From the NCBI GenBank assembly GCA_914767715.1, contig OU612067.1, positions 29,364,162-29,424,161 on the forward strand: a stretch of 60,000 bases of DNA. Reading direction: 5' to 3'. Each line of letters starts with the position of its first letter. The first letter of the stretch is position 1. Positions 49,001-60,000 of the stretch are shown here, piece by piece. The notes beneath the pieces were generated by a model. The model did not search any database. It was not told the DNA's origin and saw nothing but the letters and a program-made list of their open reading frames with translations. Origin of the DNA: Membranipora membranacea (Eukaryota; Bryozoa; Gymnolaemata; Cheilostomatida; Membraniporidae). Both the position numbers and the translations under genes were made by a program.

Positions 49001-52000
49001 ATAGCTAATTATCATAATAAACAAGCACATGTAATCTCAAGGAAATGTTTATGTAGGTATTTGGAAGGGGATTAATTGAGTCATCATTGATGAATATTTT
49101 CTTGATTAAAGCACTTGTGATTTGCTTTTATCTACGTCACTGAGGTTTTATTCGAGTGAAATCCCTTCTTACATAATGAAAGTGCCAGAGTTTAGAGGCG
49201 TTGGCATCCATAATCTAAATACCAACATGCGCATTATCGGTTGTGAAAAATTTTAGTTGGTATAAGTGGGTAGATGGTGGCGATGGCCTACGCAGGATTA
49301 TAACTACCTCAACATTTTTGTCTTTTTGCGTACTCTTCTGGTCTTTTTGCGCTCTCTTCAATTTTTTGCTCGCAATTACTGATTTCCTAACAAGCTTTGG
49401 CACCTCTTGGCTGATTGTGACCAACCACCATCATTATTGACATCCTTGTGGCATGTGGTGAGTCCATTCTGACACAGTCCTACTGCTCCTGAACACAACA
49501 CAGCAATGCTAAGGTCTTGATCTGCTGTGGGAGTATTCAGAGTAAAATGAACCGCATGCCATGTTTTGCAATAATTAAGCTTTCTAAATCTTGTTAATTG
49601 CTACAACCATTTGTACTTATCTCTTTTGATATGATTTTATAGGCCAGCAAATTGAGATATGTTTATGAATCAACAACTGCAAAGCACCTGCTTCATATAG
49701 TTTTTATATGCTGTTCATCCAACCAAATAACTCTAAAATCTCTGCTCAGCACAACAACCGATGTGCATGGGAACTTTGGCCAGGTTTTTATTTCTTGTGA
49801 ATGGAGATTTTGTTCTAATCCAGTTTTATCTAACCTGTGGATAGAGGTGACTCAGCCTTTAACATTATCTACTTTACCAAGGAGAAACTGCAGCCAGATT
49901 GTCTAAAACCTTCCTTGTCTAATCTGGGGAATAACTCAGAGCTCGGGTAGCCTAATTGGTGATGAGACAAAACATTGACGTCCCTGTGCTAAATTATATG
50001 CTTCCATATCCCAAGATTAAGACTGGGATAATCACATTATATGCATTAATTTCCTCCGTGGAGAGAGGGAAGTGCTAGCTGAGCCTCCTCCCGCCCAACA
50101 ACCTGATAATCTGTTATATTTTAACTTTTTTGACAAGAAAGCTGATGATAAATCTTCACAATTGGGTCGGTGAATTATTTACATTCACTATACCCGGTCA
50201 AGTATTATAGCTTCTAGATCAACTTTGATCTACTAAAACCAATTTTAAATTCACTAATTTTTAAACAGTTTTAACATTCCGGGACTCAGCTCAATGTTAT
50301 TTCAACATCTATGTTATGATGGGAAACTCATCAATGATATCATGGTAAAAATACGATGGTTTTGATTTTGAGTAGCATAAAAAAACAGTTAGAAGAGGGG
50401 TCAACTAGATGTGAAGTATTCTAGTAATTAGACATTCCTCTTTGCTCAGTTAACCCTAACCAGGAACAGCAGAGCGACTTGTACTCCCTCAATAACTTGT
50501 TTGTCTAGCCAATAGTCATTTTTTACATCATTCATGGCCTGTAAGAATGTTGTTATTCTAAAGGCAATTTGCAAACAATCGATCGCTCGATTTAATCGAC
50601 GCCTCAAGAGCATATCTGAAAATCTGAAACAATATTCACAGGCTGTAAAAAAACAGTTCTAGGCAGTAAATGTTATATAACTAGACAGCGTTCTGCAAAA
50701 AAGTATATTTATTGTTGCCGACACGCAATAAAACATCCCTATTCAGTCTACCTGTTATAGACACACGATCTGAGCCAAATTGGAGATGAGCGTAAGTCAT
50801 TTAGTAATGGCGTATTTTTGGCTACAACTCGGAGATCAAACGACATGAATGAAAGCCGTTACATCAGTTTACACCTGCCTAATATTCAGATTTGACTGTT
50901 GTAGTGAGACATGGATAGTATTTCTGTTGGGTGGCAGGTTGTAATTTCACCTGATTGAGGAGCGGTGTCTCGGGTAAAGTGTTCATGGAATGAGTTTTTT
51001 AGTGCTATTTGGAGCTATAGTCAGACAATTCGGCTAACATACTTCAAAAATGGCGTAGAGTATTTAGGATTTGTATCCTGTAGTGTCGCCTTGGCTCACA
51101 TTTTGTGAGGTCCAGCACTTAGCGTAAGGCGCTGCTCTCAGTGAAGTCTTCATTTTCTGCTGCCAAACCGACGAAATGCATCAATAGATTTAATCATTCT
51201 TACAAAATCTATGCCAAATTTCCATCTATTTGGAACGCGTCCATATTTTTGAGACTTTCATCCCCCTCATCTATGATGATTCCAGGCTCCGATTTCATTA
51301 AGAATATGGTCTCTAAATTAGATTTGGTGCCACCATTCCTCAGAGGAGAAAAAGCATAGCCAAGAAGAAAATAATTTTTGCCAAGATTTTATAATAAATT
51401 ACAGAATGCTAGGTGTACTGTAGACCCAGCACAGTGTGCTAGGTGTACTGTAGACCCAGCACAGTGTGCCAGGTGTACTGTAGACCCAGCAAAGTTATTA
51501 CAAAATCAAGGTCCTGGCAAAATGTATAACACTGTATATAGTGTGTTTTCATGTGGGTAGCACTAGAAATTGTATTTGGTTGGTTGAAAAAAAGCGTATG
51601 GTAAGCCAATCAAAATTCACAATTGCTGTAAAAAAAAGTTCCCTCACTCCCGGATTTCCTGCTTGTGAGGATCGTGTGGGTTTTTTCTTCTTTGATATTT
51701 CCGCACAGAAGGTATAAAAATCAACACAAATAGGCTGAGCCTGAGTACCACGCTCTCCAGTGGAAGGCGCTCTGTCTAATCACTAGCAATGAAGTTTGGG
51801 AGAACTCTTGCTTAGGCTATGGCTAATAGTACGATCCTCTTATCAAGTCTTCTCTGTGCAGCTTACCTCAGATCACACATACCTCCTCAGATCACGGACC
51901 TGTCTCCATAACATACCTCTCCAGGTGATAAACCTGTCCAAATAGCATACCTCTCCAGGTGATAAACCTGTCCAAATAGCATACCTCCCCTGCACCTTTA

Positions 52001-55000
52001 CAGCTGATCCTACCAATGAACTTAGGTGTCGCTTGCCCCTACTGCGTCCTATACCTTTACTGAGTCCTACACAAACTTACTGCTGTGAATGTTGTGTTAT
52101 TAACACATCAGAAAATGCAGGTGCTCACCCTCCCCTGGTAATCTATGCTTACATCAGAGCATATCCATACTGAGTCAAGTGTTGGTGACAATGACCCGTA
52201 TCCAATTTGAACAGAAACAGGCCTTTGTTATTACATTCCTCCCTCTTGTTTTCATTCTTACAATCACTGAAAAATTGTGCGATATTTGTTATGAAATATG
52301 GCTGATGTTTCAAGAAAATTTATCGATATTTTCTGAGAATAGAGATATCTGGTCTTTCTGCTTCACTCTCTAAATGATATTTCAACAGAAAGTCTTCCAC
52401 TGTATTTGACACAATAGCCCATGTGGGATGTGTGGGATGTGTGTGTGTGTTTGATTCAGCTGGAGCAGGGTTAGGTCAGTGTTAGACTGCATTGGTTAAT
52501 TAACAAGGGTGGTACACGGCAATACAAAGTGTAACACGGCCAAGAGTACGTGAATATCATGCTTTAGTGCTTATATCACTCAACTATGCCTCCTCACAGC
52601 CCCCCTCAAGAGCACTGCTTCATGTCAGGTTTAACTTCTTGATAATTCATAGCCTGGGCGTTTTGTGTGTGGATCGGAAGGGTGGGGGAAGGGGTTGTAA
52701 GCAAATGATGCCATGCAATCCGCAAGTGACTACTTGTTTGTGTGCAAGATGATTTCAGATTAACTCTAAACAACACAACTCCGATGCATTGCTATATACG
52801 TAGATAGTTTTTTCGACTGTGATCTTAAATGGTGCTCAAACACTGAATATGTCTATAGTAAACTAAAGAAAAGATTTTATGCTTTTTCTAGATTCAAACA
52901 TTTCAAACCTAACCAGTATCAACAACATAGTTTTATCCAATCACTGATCCAACCCATTTTTACCTATAATATTGAACTCTATACTGGTATACTGGTGCTA
53001 CAGAAAGACAAAAGAATATGCTTTTTAAGTCCGCAGCTACATTTTTGACGCTGACTGTTTTGTTGACATGAGTATTTTTAATTTAGCTCAACATTTTATC
53101 ACTGATGATAGACACATTTTACGCAATTGTTATAAAAATAATCGTAAATATTTTATCATGCCAAAAGCTAGAACATCGAGATTTTTGTGCAGCTTTGTGC
53201 CTTTTAGTATTCGTCTGCTAAACAACTGAGAGAGATATGGTTCATGCCTAAATTGTAATGTGTTTCTAACACAATTACCAAAAATAAATTCTATTCAATT
53301 CAATTAGATAGAAAATAAATACTTATACTAAATTTATAGTATATGGATTCATATAAATGCATTCTGCAATTTGATAGTATGAATATTCTTCATCCTCCAT
53401 CATTACTAAATTGTGAATTTTAAATATCTAGTTTTTCTTCATACTTAAGACATCTGAAGATATGAAGCTTTGGAAATTTTTTCAATTTTATTGGTAGAGC
53501 ACACAAAACTGGTGCTTTCAATAATGTCTGATTTGGGTTGCTAATGGTACCTCATATTTCACCATTCATCTCTAGATCTGTGCGTCACTTCACGCATTGT
53601 CCTTGTGAAACACAGTTATCCTCTGATCTCCAGTGGTATTACCTCATAACTGTTAATTAATTTTTCAATCTGCTTTCACTCAGCAGCGAAACTAGATTTT
53701 CCACGATTTCAGGCTTCAGCACTTATATCATCCCACTACCCCCTGTGGGTGCCAAGTGCTGTGTGTGGGAGGGATGGGGTGAATAACGTCAAATAGTGTT
53801 CAAGCTGTGTTATGTAATGGCGAGAGCAATATCGACAAAATACTTGCTAACTAAGACAACAAAAGACATAGACCAATAACCGAGGGAGTTTAAAAAGTCA
53901 TGGGATAACCTTCATAATTTATTATCATCTACCCTGAGCGTTCTCCTCTTTGTATGTTCTTGTATTCGCTCTATATCATTGTGATGCAGACAATTGTAAA
54001 TGAAATTCTTGATTTGTGTCAATTAAATTCTAGTTTTTTATTTATTTAACATATAGCTATAATTTTAATTGACAGCTAAGTGGACTGGTGATCTGCTTCG
54101 TTGGGTCAGTGTTGGCCTGTGTGATGGTAAACCCGCTGATCAGCGCGATCCTCAAGAGAAATGAATTTGAGGAGGCAGAGAAGATCGGTCAGGGACTCGG
54201 CAATGACAACGAGGGTGTTAAGAAACTGAAGGAGACCAATCAAACATACAATCAGCTATATGGCAGGTAAGGAGATAGAAAGAGAGATTGTTTTATTGTG
54301 TATCATCAATTTATGGTAACTGTAAGAAGGCGTTATCATTTAGGAGTCTGATACTAAGAGGCCTGAACCTGTTTAAAAAACGGGTTGTGCGACACTTAGC
54401 TGGTAAATACGTTTACTTACCTGGAAGATAGGATCTTTAAAACTCCCCCAAAAAAAAATATTTCAACATAGTTTAGAATTTAGATGATCATAATTGAATT
54501 AGGTAAGTTTGGGTGGGATGCGGTGTGGTGCGGTCGGTAACAAGATGTCAAAACCAGCACACCAGGCAGAGTTTGAGCTCCCAAACAAGCTCTATCCCTG
54601 TGTGGGATTGGTGTTGATACCATATCATCACTGGCGTCACATTGTCGAAAAGGAAAGGCAACAGTTAACCGTTGCTGCCTCATTAGGTGCGCCTCCGATA
54701 GAAACATCCTACCTCCTGACCTTCAGGACAGAGTGACACAGAGATGAAACCTTGAAATTTAGGGTGTGGTCTGATTGGTCACTGACCAGTATAAAGCACT
54801 AAAAAACCAAAAAATGTTAGTTATATTAATTATAATTATATATTATACCGGTATTAATTTGTCACCAATTGTTAGTATACATCATGTTGAGTTGCGGATA
54901 TTGATGATTTTGGCTTTTTAGGTTTCCTGTGTGAATCAGACTAGCTCTGAACAGGATCAGGACTTAGCTCTAGCCAATATTTATTCCCCTTAGATAAAAA

Positions 55001-55946
55001 CAAAGCAATGAAATACTCATATTATATTATTATTAAAAATTTTAAGTCTATGGATTTGCTCATGTTGAGTTGCGGATATCAATGATTTGGGCTATGTATT
55101 TCTCAAGGATAATAACGAAACAATGACAAAGCTGTATAAATGATAAGAATGTTGGAGTGACGTCTTAGAACTAGATAGATATTGACATCCAAAGGATTAA
55201 CGGTAGATTATCGGTGACCTGCCTGCCTGCCTGATGACAGATGGGTATCTCCCTAATAACCCTTTTGTTCGTCCATTATACTGAATATTTCAAATTAGTT
55301 GTGTCTTTGACCCGAACTTGAGAGTGACCACACCCAACCGACACAAAAGACTCCCACATAACTCCTACCTGGAATGACTGAGCAAAATATTTTTTCCTCG
55401 ATTGGCCTTACAACCTAGAAATGAGTTTGCAATAAAATATTTTATCTTTATACTTTGGCTTTCCGACACTTCTAATTTTTTATCGCTGTTTGAAATCCTA
55501 GATACAGAGTCGCATGTATAACTCATAACCATGTGAATGTCCAGGTTGAACTGATGATCGCTTACATCCTAGACTTCCACAAATGGCATCAGCAATTCCA
55601 ATCATCAGACAATCCTAGATGATCAGCAAAGTTTTCCGCTCAGACAGCTTTCCTATAACTTGTATTTCACCATTTGCTAAATTGGTCTAAGTAGCATTAG
55701 CATGACATAGCATAGTCTAGAATCACAAACTATTGGCATGTAGCAGAAGTGGCGCTACATCACCACCACATGCACTAACCTAAGTCTAGAACCCTAGACT
55801 AAGCTTAGTACAGACATACTGATGATTATTATCTCTTTTATAGAGTCGTGAAGCTGCATGGAGCGTCAGCGTTCACAAATCTCATCTCAGTGGTCGGCAT
55901 CGCAATCCACCTGTCCGTACTAGCTAACAACGTTAAGTTTGTGTGA
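43068..55946 (+). CDS. TMEM205: TMEM205-like multi-pass membrane protein
   Basis: Five exons join in phase to 639 nt (212 residues): 43068-43090, 44781-44944, 45842-45999, 54076-54266, 55844-55946. The start ATG has an ACAAGATGG context. Family motifs are FVGMSFWVTFIAGLTMYPLL and LPRHLFSKIQCALFPKF in the N-terminal half, VMVNPLISAILKRN in the middle and a C-terminal LHGASAFTNLISVVG block. Five hydrophobic segments are visible, about one more than usual because of an N-terminal one (SILCIVAVVLIYFG). Human TMEM205 is about 189 residues and is linked to platinum-drug resistance and vesicle traffic. The loop between the fourth and fifth segments is charged. Introns are 1.7, 0.9, 8.1 and 1.6 kb. 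The exon 3 donor is repeated eight times. Confidence 0.9.
43880..44314 (-). pseudogene. Possible coding remnant interrupted by a MITE
   Basis: On the minus strand an ATG at 44314 opens a basic frame, WFDDKKKEGFIKRTLKSVRH, that runs to the edge of the MITE at 44236. Beyond the MITE (44001-43880) a frame reads LNSIDQFELDQNGENLQKAA then CKPCCGR before stopping. It may be a transposon or retrocopy relic antisense in TMEM205 intron 1. Not recognised, and chance is possible. Confidence 0.2.
44002..44236. mobile_element. MITE family copy 2 (opposite orientation)
   Basis: A 235 bp element with the same GGGGGGTCTTTCAATT / AATTGAAAGACCCCCC termini as the 32917 copy. Read in reverse complement it aligns with that copy along its length (shared AACAGCCAAAAT-like start, ACCTGCTA, GGGTCTCGCT, TATATACATTCTGAGTGAG). 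It lies in TMEM205 intron 1. Confidence 0.85.
45980..46146 (+). repeat. Eight tandem copies of a 5' splice site (20-bp unit)
   Basis: The unit is CTCGTCGGCAAG (the last four codons of exon 3) plus GTAAGTCT or a close variant (CA or CG as the last two bases). GGCAAG|G junctions recur every 20 bp, with the first intronic G at 46000, 46020, 46040, 46060, 46080, 46100, 46120 and 46140. The first seven donors are consensus GTAAGT and the last is GTGAGC. Only the first donor keeps the TMEM205 frame: the second adds 20 nt, and the third and later ones include an in-frame TAA at 46021. Confidence 0.95.
46451..49100. repeat. Tandem segmental duplication in TMEM205 intron 3
   Basis: Copy 1 (46451 to about 48388, including a 1.2 kb insertion) and copy 2 (about 48389-49100) share, in order, GGCAGGTTCCCTAAA, TTGAAAATT, TGACTTCACATT followed by AATATTTTTGGAAAGATTAA, GACATCAGATACAGTAG, TATGATATAGCTAATTATCA and AAGGAAATGTTTATGTAGG. 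Each unit is about 720 bp without the insertion. No coding signal in either copy. Confidence 0.85.
46561..47764. mobile_element. 1.2 kb element with very long (about 390 bp) terminal inverted repeats
   Basis: The element begins TGTCAATGACCGAT and ends ATCGGTCATTGACA. The left arm (46561 to about 46953) and right arm (about 47381-47764) are inverted and diverged copies. Shared blocks, reading inward, are GAATATCAACATA, GGAAAGCT/TGAAAGCT, GATTGAGTTCATCAT, GAAATTTCAATCAATGAT and TTAGAGTACTCTTCA. The centre has a second small inverted pair (ACAGGAAATGCCAA / TTGGCATTTCCTGT) and a 68-codon frame but no recognised transposase. The insertion is absent from the second copy of the surrounding duplication. 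Flanks are AT-rich with TTAA near both ends. Probably a foldback-type non-autonomous DNA element. Confidence 0.85.
51408..51495. repeat. Three tandem 30-bp units
   Basis: GCTAGGTGTACTGTAGACCC followed by AGCACAGTGT is repeated three times, with single-base changes in the last unit. It lies in TMEM205 intron 3. The open frame across it is a repeat artefact. Confidence 0.9.
51912..51988. repeat. Short tandem repeat, period 34 bp
   Basis: CATACCTCTCCAGGTGATAA followed by ACCTGTCCAAATAG occurs twice in tandem, with a partial third unit (CATACCTCCCC). Confidence 0.85.
52810..53300 (+). pseudogene. Decayed LINE reverse-transcriptase C-terminus and 3' end
   Basis: A plus-strand frame reads SKLKKRFYAFSRFKHFKPNQ and SLIQPIFTYNIELYT, matching the RT thumb pattern of CR1/L2/Jockey-type LINEs. 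After a frameshift and stops, another frame reads FNLAQHFITDDRHILRN and then PKARTSRFLCSFVPFSIRLL. This is the typical LINE C-terminal block (a histidine near an LRN-type motif, arginine-rich segment, SFxPxxIRLLN). The element ends in a TTCTATTCAATTCAATT tail. It is a dead copy in TMEM205 intron 3. Confidence 0.7.
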
Positions 55947-58900
55947 ACAGCAAAATGTAAGAAAATTTGAAAGTACAACACATGAAAGCACGGATGAAAC
56001 TCGCTGTGAATTTCCAAATAATGTGGCAAAATTTGTTTTTGCATGATGTCGAGCATGTACACTTACTGTGTGTTCATGAGTTTTAAAATAAGTAAGTAAC
56101 GTGACGTCTGACATATTTGTATGTAGACAAAACAAAACTAAAACCAGATAGTTTGTGTGGAAATTCACAACTCATTTTGTAATTGTCCCATCTACCCTTA
56201 AACCCGGTTCTCCTTATGTAAAGTACCAGAGAGTTTTACGCATATTGACATAGTCATCTACTGTATAAATGAGTCATGGCCCCCTCTTCTTTAAATGTGA
56301 CTGTTTTTCTTTGTCTTCGAATAACAGTATGTTCTCAGAGTGTTTATAATTTTTTTCTATTTAAGCTGAAAGCGATCCATTAAATATATTTCTTTTATTT
56401 CCCAATTTTGAGACAATTAAAATGGCAGTTTTTAAGATATAAATCATGATTAATTTTTTAAAACTATACATTAGACCTTGGAACAACATCACAGTTATAG
56501 CTAATTGAGCTATGATGATTCTTCATATGTTTTTTTGTGAACATTATTGGCCAATTCTTAAGACCTTTATTGCGCCGAGGTACAAATTTATGTTCGTTTT
56601 GATCTTTTGCGACTTGCACTAAGCTCATCAATGTTTTTTTCGAGAAGATTTTGCATTTAACTTCTGTAAAAACTACCTGATTTATAGTGTTGAAATCCAA
56701 ACTGCAGCTAGTCACAAGTTGGTTCTATGATAACTTTCAGTCGGTTTTTTATTTCTTAAACATGAGTAAGTTTGCTCTTATAAGAGGTGTCTAAGGTTTT
56801 TCTATACTAATCGTTCTATATAGCATTGGTGGGAAGAAAAAACTGGCTATGTCTTTTCTCTCTGCAGTTACACATTTTCGATAACATTTTTTGCAATAAA
56901 ATGTTGACCACACCTGTTTGGTGATTGATAGTGATTTGATTGGTAATAAGGTTAAACTGATTGAGTACGGGTTCTGGTGATACTTGCCTTCCTGCTACAG
57001 GGTCAATTAACGTCAGTCACTCTTAGCCATGGTGAAATCCTTTACTAATCAATTACTGATAATATGAAATGGATTATGTCCACTAAAATTCCCACAATAA
57101 CGGAAATCTTCTTTATAGCAGTTCGCCTACGAAAATTACCCTTTATGCAAACTGAGAGCATCCTGGTGCCATTTCTCAGGGACCTGGCGATATTTTTTGT
57201 TAACTAAATATCACCTGAGAGATATTACTAATACCGAATCCACAAGTGCTTATTTCATAATATATTTTAGCCTATTTACCTGTGGATTCCCTGACGCAAG
57301 TTGCAAACACATTGATATTGTGTCAATGAAAAGACCGTGGAGTTGTGAATTACATATTCTTCGTCATGTTCATGTGTCTGTCCAGTCACTGTTCTTCACA
57401 CCTTAGAGACAACAGACGTCAGCCGGGTCACCTGGGAGTCAGCACAAAACCTAAACCTAACATCTTCATTGAAATCACAACTGAAAATTCTGAATATATT
57501 GTTGGACCTATCCTTGTGGGCTCATGATGCAGAATACACCCTAGCAAGCCTCTGCATGCAGCCACAAAACAGTGGCCTCATGACAAGGCTAGCAAACACC
57601 CTACAGAAGAAAATTTTTCATTTGATTTCAAATTGCACTAATCACTAGATCTTCCACCAAATTGATCGATTAAGGAAATCCAATGACCAGAATTTGATAA
57701 TTGATTTTAACAACTATTAGCTCATATCTGACTAAGATTCTTTTTATCCTCTAGGGAGGCCTAAATACATAGCAGCACAGATCTATGAGTGCAGTGTGTG
57801 TGATGTGCCCTGAATCGCAGGTCAGGCTGCCAATTCTGTCAGCTGGGCAGTCCTTAGGCTACAGTTGACGGGCAGTTGACCTACCATCACACCTGGTGTT
57901 TAATGCGTAGCTAAAGGTCGCCCGTCACCACCGCACGGCTATGGTTTGGGGACATGAATGGTTTTCGGATTAGGCGGGTTGAAGCACCAAAATCGGTTTT
58001 ATTCAAGATGCTTCATGCCGTTTTACGTGATAATTTCCGAATCTTATAGCCGTTACTTGACTACTCGACTAATTCCCCTTGCCCTGAATCTGATTTCCTA
58101 CTGATCTCTTGCAGCATATGCATTTGCTGTTGGGTGGGTTGTGCACCTATATATGTGCAATATTTTCTTCTTTCAACTTCGTTACAATTATTTTATACAG
58201 AGCGGGCGAGTATAATCTTGCCAAAATGTCGATACTAGAAAGTGGTCCAAAACAAGGATTTTCTGGTTCAAGTGTTCAAAGTCTTCCCAGTTTGCAGGTA
58301 GTGGCATTTCAGTAGTTGATAAGTGATGACACTGCCAACTACCAACAACCCATGTCAGACAGAGTTTGAGGACATTTCACAACTTTTTAGCACTGCACCG
58401 GATATGGTGATATAGATACAGGATATGTTCGTGTAGTGAGGGTGTACATAATTTGAAGATTAGTAAGCATGCCATGACCTACATGAACTAATTAATAGTC
58501 AGGATTAAGGTTAAGAATCACCAGCGACTCCAAGGTTAAACTCGTGTGTGAATATTTATAATATTATGTTGTTAGAATCAGCTGAGCGGTAAAAATTTGC
58601 AGCAAATGACTGAAGAATATTTGGGGATGGGTTCATTATTATTTGGGGTGAGTTTATTTTGAGGTTGGGTGCGGTCACTTCTGCTGGTCACAAATGTTTG
58701 TCAATCTGTACATTTATACGCGCTGGCACCAACCGCAAAACTGAAAAGAAAAATTTAATCAAACAACATTTCCGTGAACCACTCCTTTAGCAAAATTACT
58801 GGCAGAGATCAGAAATTGTTTTGATCCGGTATCAGAGCAGAGTATGAAGTTTCCTATACGCTTGACATACTCCTTGGAAAATTTAACTGTATAATAACAC

Positions 58901-60000
58901 TTGTTCTTTTTCCAGGTTGCATGAGAGACTTCAGTTTCAGGATTTAGGCGGAGTGCACTCGTCTTCAATCGTATTATATTGGAAAATTATACTGATAGAG
59001 CAATAACATCCTCCAATATTTTTCAAAACATTATTAAATATAAAAGTAGTATCCTCAACAGTGGTAGTTTGGTTATGCCTGAAGCCACAAAAAAACAAGG
59101 CAAATAGACAGGTGCCCTGGAAACTGACAGGCCTGCATGGTACCATAAATAAGCGCTGAAGTATGTGTGATCAAGTAACATGCAGCGAGGAGTAACTTTT
59201 TTTTGCGTCAAAATAGCCTTGAACTCGAGAAACAGGATGCTCATGGTGACCTGCACCAGGCAGGCTGCTATCAGGTGTTTGTTCTGATCGCTATATCGGA
59301 CACCAGCTGTTCAACATATACCGGCGGCGGATTATCAAATTAGGCCAACTCTTTAAATCTTACAAATACCATTATAAAGTCTTGAACTGAATTTGCAGTT
59401 TTTTTATACAGGCTTAATTATTATATCCTGGCTACCCTGACCCTTGTGTGTGTGGAGGCGGTCACATTTGAGGGGTAGATAAATACCGCAGAGACCAGCG
59501 ACTTGTACTCGATGGCCTCCTGGTCATGGGTTTGTTGTGATACACAGACAGAAGAGTCTGTATCGTGAAAGAAGGATCTGCATAATTTGGAAAAGAAATA
59601 AACATCGAAATCTCCACAACTTGCCCACATTATCTTTTTAAACTACCATGATCTGCCTTGGAACTTTGCTTACATATTCTATAACTCAACTTGACTTCTA
59701 TATAACTCATCTCAATTTGAGCTGTACAAAAACACAATAGTGAGTTCTGCGCTCCAAAAAAACCTCAACAAAAAACCCGAATTCCCACCTCAGATCAATC
59801 AATGCTAAGTTTTACACAAGAGGTAAATGTTTTCAGACTTTACGGCAGATCTTGGTTTGGCGTTAGTTTGACTTAGAATTGAAGAGTCAAAGGTGTAGGT
59901 AGATTTAATCAAACAGGAACTAGATCTATGGCATGTCTCTCGCCTATATAGGCAATCGGTAGAAGAGGTGTAACCGGCTAGCCAAAAGAATTCCAAACAC
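55947..60000. other. Downstream of TMEM205, mostly featureless
   Basis: Contains the TMEM205 3' UTR. Apart from the candidate exon at 58115-58297 I see no family, repeat array or RNA gene. Small frames such as 57345-57527 and the minus frame 58759-58968 look like chance. Confidence 0.4.
58115..58297 (+). CDS. Candidate internal exon of an unidentified membrane protein
   Basis: A pyrimidine-rich acceptor (CTGATCTCTTGCAG) precedes a 183-nt phase-0 frame that ends in TTGCAG|GTAGTG. It encodes a hydrophobic stretch (LLLGGLCTYICAIFSSFNFV) and then YRAGEYNLAK and a serine-rich tail, as in the last membrane span and cytoplasmic tail of a small multi-pass protein. No second exon was found in the window and no family was recognised, so this is tentative. 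Confidence 0.3.

Noticed and set aside
51378-51560. Cysteine-containing repeat frame RCTVDPAQCA x3
   Set aside because: Translation of the 30-bp tandem repeat in an intron; no signal peptide or partner exons.
54480-54736. Overlapping open frames on both strands in TMEM205 intron 4
   Set aside because: Mirror frames in a slightly GC-richer patch; neither shows a motif, and TMEM205 splices cleanly across it.
56464-56715. Minus-strand 83-codon frame downstream of TMEM205
   Set aside because: No family, no splice context and composition typical of AT-rich noncoding DNA.
58759-58968. Minus-strand 69-codon frame (TEVSHATWKKNKCYYTVKF-type)
   Set aside because: Reads protein-like but has no ATG, no clear acceptor and no recognised family; left as chance or relic.
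1-60000. CRISPR arrays, operons, phage or plasmid genes
   Set aside because: The sequence is spliced animal DNA. The tandem arrays lack the repeat-spacer pattern, and no bacterial gene was seen.

Overview
This is nuclear DNA from an animal: intron-rich, AT-rich, with GT-AG introns and many transposon remnants. Four protein-coding genes could be assembled exon by exon because reading phase is conserved across every junction. Wnt and SKAP-like genes mark it as metazoan. The divergent Wnt and the unfamiliar repeats suggest an invertebrate, but I cannot name the phylum. Nothing here is bacterial, and most open frames are chance frames in introns.

Layout: (1) 3.5-16.0 kb, minus strand: a GPLD1-type phosphatidylinositol-glycan phospholipase D, 21 exons found, extreme C-terminus not located. 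(2) 16-21.7 kb: intergenic, with an internally deleted LINE reverse transcriptase and a tandem duplication, one copy of which carries a second LINE tail. (3) 21.7-30.4 kb, plus strand: a complete six-exon Wnt gene (407 codons) with a TATA box and a 5.3 kb first intron. (4) 31.7-39.5 kb, minus strand, convergent with Wnt: an 11-exon SKAP-like PH/SH3 adaptor (about 457 residues) with multiplied tyrosine motifs. (5) 43.1-55.9 kb, plus strand, divergent from the SKAP-like gene: TMEM205 (five exons, 212 residues), whose third 5' splice site is repeated eight times in tandem. Its third intron holds a large duplication split by a 1.2 kb element with inverted arms of about 390 bp. (6) 56-60 kb: mostly featureless, with one possible membrane-protein exon.

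The four genes do not form a pathway. GPLD1 would be a secreted GPI-anchor-cleaving enzyme, Wnt a secreted lipidated ligand, the SKAP-like protein a cytoplasmic tyrosine-kinase adaptor and TMEM205 a multi-pass membrane protein. They share a mobile-element load: three copies of one roughly 240 bp MITE family sit in introns of GPLD1, the SKAP-like gene and TMEM205. The most unusual signals are the eightfold splice donor in TMEM205, the long foldback element, the MITE family, a pre-miRNA-like hairpin and the expanded tyrosine-motif exons.
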